Assembly (NCBI GenBank): GCA_025677835.1
Contig: JAIXMR010000077.1
Coordinates: forward strand, 62,001 to 126,000
Direction: 5' to 3'
Length of the DNA stretch: 64,000 nt
From: Sporodiniella umbellata
Taxonomy: Eukaryota > Mucoromycota > Mucoromycetes > Mucorales > Rhizopodaceae
Shown here: positions 60,266 through 64,000 of the stretch, one piece after another
Layout: each line of letters opens with the position of its first letter
Numbering within the stretch: the stretch's first letter is position 1
Notes under the pieces: generated by a model
The model's input: only the letters and a program-made list of their open reading frames with translations
What the model was told of the DNA's origin: nothing
Databases searched by the model: none
Made by a program: the position numbers and the translations under genes

Positions 60266-61738
60266 ATGAAAGTACTTCATACCCAATTCTCAGTCAGAGA
60301 AGCCATTCGACTTCGGTCATACATGCACCATCGGTCGTTTGGAAGAGAGTTTCGAGGTAAATGGTTTTGAAGAAAGCTTTTTTGTTTATTTATTGGATAG
60401 CATAAATAGTGCCTTCGAGAGGCATGTTACCGTTCTTTACCAGCCGTAGTAACTATCTCTATCAGTTTGTGTTTCCAGACGGTGAATACTGTACCCCGCT
60501 CAGTACTGACTATGCGCATCGTGCTCATCATGGCTATCTTTTGGCTATTGGGGATGAAGAAGGTCGGATCTCTCTACTTAGAACAGACAAAGACAATAGC
60601 ACAGAAGATCGCGATTTCCATCATACCTTTTACTGCCATCGTCATGGCATAAGCGATGTCAAATTCTCATTGGACGATCAACAGCTCTTGACAGCCTCCA
60701 ACGATCGTCTGATCACCTTGTGGGATGTGGAATCCAGACAGAGAGTGGCCAATCTACCAGGTCATGAAGACTATGTCAAGTCCATCAACTGGCATCCCAG
60801 TCATCCACGTAAAGCAACCTAAACCGGAAAGGGTGTGTATTGACAGCTGTTTAGATTTGATCATCTCTGCTTCGAAAGATGGAAGTTTTCGTATCTGGGA
60901 TACACGTTATCGACAAAAACGAAACACAGGTAGAACTAAATAAAAGAGAATAAGACTGAACCCGTTCTAGAGGAAGATGTACTTTACTATGAACCGATTC
61001 AACATACACCAGATGCCCATGTGTTTTCTATGAAAAAGACTGCCAATGCGTATCATCACGTAAAAAAAAAAAAAAAACCCCCCCTTCTAAATCCATTCCC
61101 TCACACTACATAGGTCATCCGTTCGGTGACCTGTGCCCTATTTTCTAATCTGGATGATACCAAAGCGATTACGTCTGGGAGTGCGGATGGCACGATCAAG
61201 TTATGGGATATCCGGGCCGGACGACAGACGCGTGTGGTAGAATCGAGTGTGTTTGAAAACAGCCATGGTCAACGTCGAGGTATTACCGATCTCAAGATGG
61301 ACCAGAGTGGGGCCCGTCTGTTTAGTAGTTGTATGGACAATAGTATTTACATGCACTATCTTGCCGATCTCAGTCGACCTGCAGTACGTTACCGAGATCC
61401 GGATTTTCATCTCAACACGTTTGATATCAAACTGACGGTATCCCCTAACGATGAATTCCTTATGGCTGGTTCCCATGAGAAAGATATCTTTGTATGGGAA
61501 CTGGATTCTCCACAGCAATCGGTCTATCAATTCAAAGCACATACACGAAAAGTACCCACCGTCGCCTGGCATAAATCCGATATTCATCAGGTAAATCAGT
61601 CCATCTTATCTCTCTCACCTTACCTTCTTTTTTTTTTTTTAGTTTGCCTCTTGCTCGGAAGATTTCACTACACGTATCTGGAATTTTAGTATCGATGCCA
61701 TGCAAACACCGGACACTCGAATTTACCATCACGTTTAA
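60266..61738 (+). CDS. CDT2: WD40 substrate receptor Cdt2 (DTL) of CRL4
   Basis: Expected to recruit PCNA-bound targets (Cdt1 and others) to the Cul4-Ddb1 ubiquitin ligase, limiting replication to once per cycle. Exons 60266-60356, 60410-60808, 60855-60929, 60971-61059, 61114-61590 and 61643-61738 join in phase to 408 residues. WD repeats visible: LLAIGDEEGRISLLRTD, LLTASNDRLITLWDVESRQR, HLIISASKDGSFRIWDTRYR (made across the 46-nt intron 2), AITSGSADGTIKLWDIRAGR, RLFSSCMDNSIYMHYL, LMAGSHEKDIFVWELDSP, FASCSEDFTTRIWNFS. Order and the insert before the fourth repeat match Cdt2. It ends soon after the propeller, without the long vertebrate tail, so PIP-box content cannot be seen. A different WD40 family remains possible. 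Confidence 0.75.
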
Positions 61739-61812
61739 AAGACCGCGTCTTGTGCCATAATAAATTTTTTTCTTTTTTTTTTTTTTTTTTTTTTTCTCTT
61801 TTCTTTCGACAG

Positions 61813-62424
61813 ATGTTGAAAAGACAAGGCAAAACATGGATGGCCTGTGGGGTGGCTGCGACCTTGCTTTTTGGATTGGGATCTACGCTGGCTTATTATT
61901 TGGTAGAGAGGGATCGTAAGGTACGAAGGTGTCGTGTGGGAGAAAGAACACGCAACCGATTACTGCTCATCTTGAAACAAGCACGTCATGAACAACAGGT
62001 CATTCTGGACGGTCTGGCTAGCCTTGATAAGCATCAGGATTTAGAAGCCCACTATGAGCAAGTGACCGGTTGGTGTGAGTGTTTGGAAAAATGGATGAGT
62101 CAAGTCCAAGACATGCGCCCTTTGACTCAACTGGTAGGCACAACCGACGGTGAGCCGACCGAACAAGAACGCGTCTGGGCTCATCAGCTTCGTGAACAAA
62201 AGCTGAGCGTCATCAGTCAACTCGAAACCACTCAGGCCCGTGTAGAACGTTACGAACAGGAATTAAAAACACGCGTCGAACAAGCCAAATCGATTGAGAT
62301 TGAAAGTATAGAAGTAGACGACGAGGAAGTCAGACGTCGGGCTGTGGAAGAGTTAGAAATCGATGGGCAAACAACAGAAGAAGTTCAAATGGAAACCACC
62401 CTGATTGAACTCGAAGAGGATTAA
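61813..62424 (+). CDS. Membrane-anchored coiled-coil protein, unknown
   Basis: A 203-residue single-exon protein, start at 61813 right after a T-rich tract and TCGACAG (a possible 5'-leader splice acceptor). Residues about 9-30 (WMACGVAATLLFGLGSTLAY) form one membrane segment with a basic cytosolic-side flank (RDRKVRRCRVGERTRNRL). The rest is helical and acidic: LLLILKQARHEQQVILDGLA, then a C-terminal Glu-rich coiled coil ending in LIELEED. This layout resembles small ER- or nuclear-envelope-anchored co-chaperones of the Snl1/BAG type or peroxisomal anchor proteins, but I cannot assign a family. It lies 74 bases behind CDT2 on the same strand. Confidence 0.75.
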   Translation: MLKRQGKTWMACGVAATLLFGLGSTLAYYLVERDRKVRRCRVGERTRNRLLLILKQARHEQQVILDGLASLDKHQDLEAHYEQVTGWCECLEKWMSQVQDMRPLTQLVGTTDGEPTEQERVWAHQLREQKLSVISQLETTQARVERYEQELKTRVEQAKSIEIESIEVDDEEVRRRAVEELEIDGQTTEEVQMETTLIELEED

Positions 62425-62789
62425 AACTTTTGGTTTTTTCTTTCTTTTTTTTTTTTATATATAAAAACGCGTGTAGGGAATAGAAACTGTAGATGACACT
62501 GATTAAGCTTTCTTCAATTGCTCAAAAGACTCAAACATCCGAAAGACTGCCCAGTGCATCATTAAGTCTGAGTGTTAAATTTAAGGCTGTTCCACGTATC
62601 AAAAGCGTTGAAAAGCCTAGGTTGATAGAAATCAAAACACCGGGATTAAAACATAAGGAAACTTTTTTAACCTCTTGCCCTTGCGCGGTGCTTTCTTCAT
62701 CTCAGCTGGATTGGCTTTCAACTTGTGGGTTGATGCTGTCTCCCCCTTTGGAAGGCTATGAAAGCATATGCAAGATTTCATAAAGGCGG

Positions 62790-62828
<39 letters not shown>

Positions 62829-63395
62829 GTAGCCACCTTTCAAAAAGTAGAATATAAATAAATAATAAAAAGAGGGCCCAAATCAGTTTGGAAAAAGTAA
62901 GCTCCGATGTGTTTTCGCTTGACTGCAAATCGTTTACCCCTTCAGCTTTTTTTTAATTTCCCACCACTTTGAATATGATTCGTATTTATGCTTATTATTC
63001 TCATTTCCTTCACACACATAGATAGATACTCTCGGCTAAGCTTTCTTTTTTTTTTTTTTTTTTTTTCTTTGCTTTTGGCTCTACTTTGTTATGAATGGCA
63101 AAACCATTGACAGACAGTGTTTTTTTTTTTTTTTTTTATTTTTTATTATAAAATTTTGTAAATTTCACATGCTATCAAAGTGTGAGTGTTTTTGCGTGTC
63201 ATGCAAATCACCCGTCAAACCAAATAAGCGTCATCCACTTCCTCTTTATTCCGGTCAAGATGAGTGAGAAAAAATGTGAAAATTAGGGAAAAAAAAAAAA
63301 AAAAAAAAAAGAAATATAAAATAAGGATAGATTGTCTTGAGGGTTCTTTTCTCCTTTTTTTTTTTTTTCTTTTTTTTAATAGAGTAAATACAACG
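62425..63395. other. Intergenic region with possible minus-strand small gene
   Basis: A/T tracts at 62788-62826 (A37), 63049-63067 and 63120-63137. A plus-strand frame of 96 codons (62493-62783) is Ser/Cys/Leu-rich and looks like the antisense of Lys-rich coding DNA. The minus-strand reading is listed separately. The last 300 bases are the ICL promoter, with A21 and T-rich tracts before the ATG. Confidence 0.5.
62557..63030 (-). CDS. Possible spliced small Lys-rich protein gene, unknown
   Basis: Minus-strand blocks can be joined in phase: NENNKHKYESYSKWWEIKKK plus LKG (ending at a GTAAACG donor near 62939), acceptor TTTCATAG near 62764, then LPKGETASTHKLKANPAEMK, KAPRKGKRLKK, a 46-nt intron ending CTAG, and KLFNAFDTWNSLKFNTQT with stop near 62557. 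The second donor would be the weak GTTTCC and no start exon was found, so the model is incomplete. An intron containing the A37 tract on the plus strand (poly-T here) would fit local intron style. No family recognised. Confidence 0.3.
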
Positions 63396-63978
63396 ATGAG
63401 TCAAGATCAAGAACTTTTAGAATTCCAACAAGAAGTAGAAAAGGTCAAGCAATGGTGGGCTTCTCCCCGTTTTGCGCTTGTGACCCGTCCTTACACAGCT
63501 GAATCGATTGTATCCAAGCGAGGCTCCTTCCCCATCAACTACCGTTCCGATGTACAAGGACAAAAGCTGTGGAAGATTCTTCAGGAAAACAAACGTACTG
63601 GCAAGACCTCCCATACGTTTGGTGCACTTGACCCTGTTCAGGTCACGCAAATGGCTCCTCATCTGGACACAGTCTATGTCTCTGGCTGGCAATGTTCTTC
63701 TACCGCTTCTTCTTCCAACGAGCCTGGACCTGATCTTGCTGACTATCCTATGGACACAGTGCCTAACAAGGTGGAACATCTCTTCTTTGCTCAGCTCTTC
63801 CATGATCGTAAGCAACGTGAAGAACGTCTTTCCATGAGCCCCGAACAACGTGCCAAAACCCCCAAGATTGATTACTTGAGACCTATCATTGCTGATGCCG
63901 ATACCGGTCATGGCGGTATCACTGCCGTCATGAAGTTGGCCAAGATGTTTGTCGAGCGTGGTGCGGCTGGTATTCACG
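63396..63978 (+). CDS. ICL1: Isocitrate lyase, N-terminal exon (gene cut by window edge)
   Basis: Glyoxylate-cycle enzyme splitting isocitrate to glyoxylate and succinate, in glyoxysomes/peroxisomes or cytosol, for growth on acetate and lipids. The first exon (63396-63978, 194 codons plus one base) starts [20 protein letters not shown] and contains [77 protein letters not shown] and [20 protein letters not shown] (metal-binding Asp). It breaks at a GTAAATG donor after GAAGIH; the catalytic KKCGH motif lies beyond the window. Strong codon bias suggests high expression. Methylisocitrate lyase is less likely given the N terminus. Confidence 0.95.
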
Positions 63979-64000
63979 GTAAATGAGTTGTTTTTCTTTC

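Noticed and set aside
62493..62783. Plus-strand 96-codon frame
   Set aside because: Cys/Ser/Leu-rich C-terminal half looks like the complement of Lys-rich codons; the minus-strand reading is more protein-like. Kept only as an alternative.

Overview
The window is nuclear DNA of a filamentous fungus. Genes are split by many short introns (mostly 44-90 nt) with GTAAG-type donors and T-rich tracts before AG. Non-coding DNA is AT-rich and full of long A or T homopolymers. The gene set is eukaryotic: RPS5, POL3, NUP53, CDT2, PAT1, seipin, PIF1, BUD6, kinesin-13 and PUT2. Protein style, intron style and a carotenoid-cleavage oxygenase suggest an early-diverging fungus, probably Mucoromycota/Mucorales. 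That placement is inference, not proof. I see no rRNA, tRNA, CRISPR array or intact transposon.

Layout. 1-16.8 kb: SETD6/RKM4-like methyltransferase (-, cut by the left edge), LEA-like mitochondrial repeat protein (-), Ni/Co transporter (+), RPS5 (+), VIP1/Asp1 inositol pyrophosphate kinase-phosphatase (-), PHD-SET protein of Set3 type (+), ARG7/ArgJ (-). 16.8-27.8 kb: POL3, catalytic subunit of DNA polymerase delta (+), between two AT-rich stretches with no confident gene (2.5 and 4.9 kb). 27.8-37.4 kb: bHLH factor (+), FSH1-type serine hydrolase (-), NUP53 (+), Zn2Cys6 factor (+), SGNH hydrolase (+), multi-pass membrane protein (-). 38-52.9 kb: SAM-kinesin-13 (+), PIF1 helicase (-), Nam8/Csx1-like RRM protein (-), PAT1 (-), Myb/SANT protein (-), seipin (+). 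53.5-64 kb: PUT2/P5C dehydrogenase (-), BUD6/AIP3 (+), carotenoid oxygenase (+), CDT2 (+), a membrane-anchored coiled-coil protein (+), isocitrate lyase (+, cut by the right edge).

The genes do not form one pathway or operon. Themes recur by chance or loosely: DNA replication and its control (POL3, PIF1, CDT2), mRNA metabolism (PAT1, Nam8-like), amino-acid and carbon metabolism (ARG7, PUT2, ICL), cytoskeleton (kinesin-13, BUD6). Most exon joins below were checked by reading phase: the summed exon lengths are multiples of three and the joined residues restore family motifs. I found no clearly new system. The points most worth a second look are unannotated spliced reading frames on the minus strand near 18.6, 31.5-32.4 and 62.5-63.0 kb, two 11-nt microexons, E2F-like elements upstream of POL3, and the SAM-kinesin-13.
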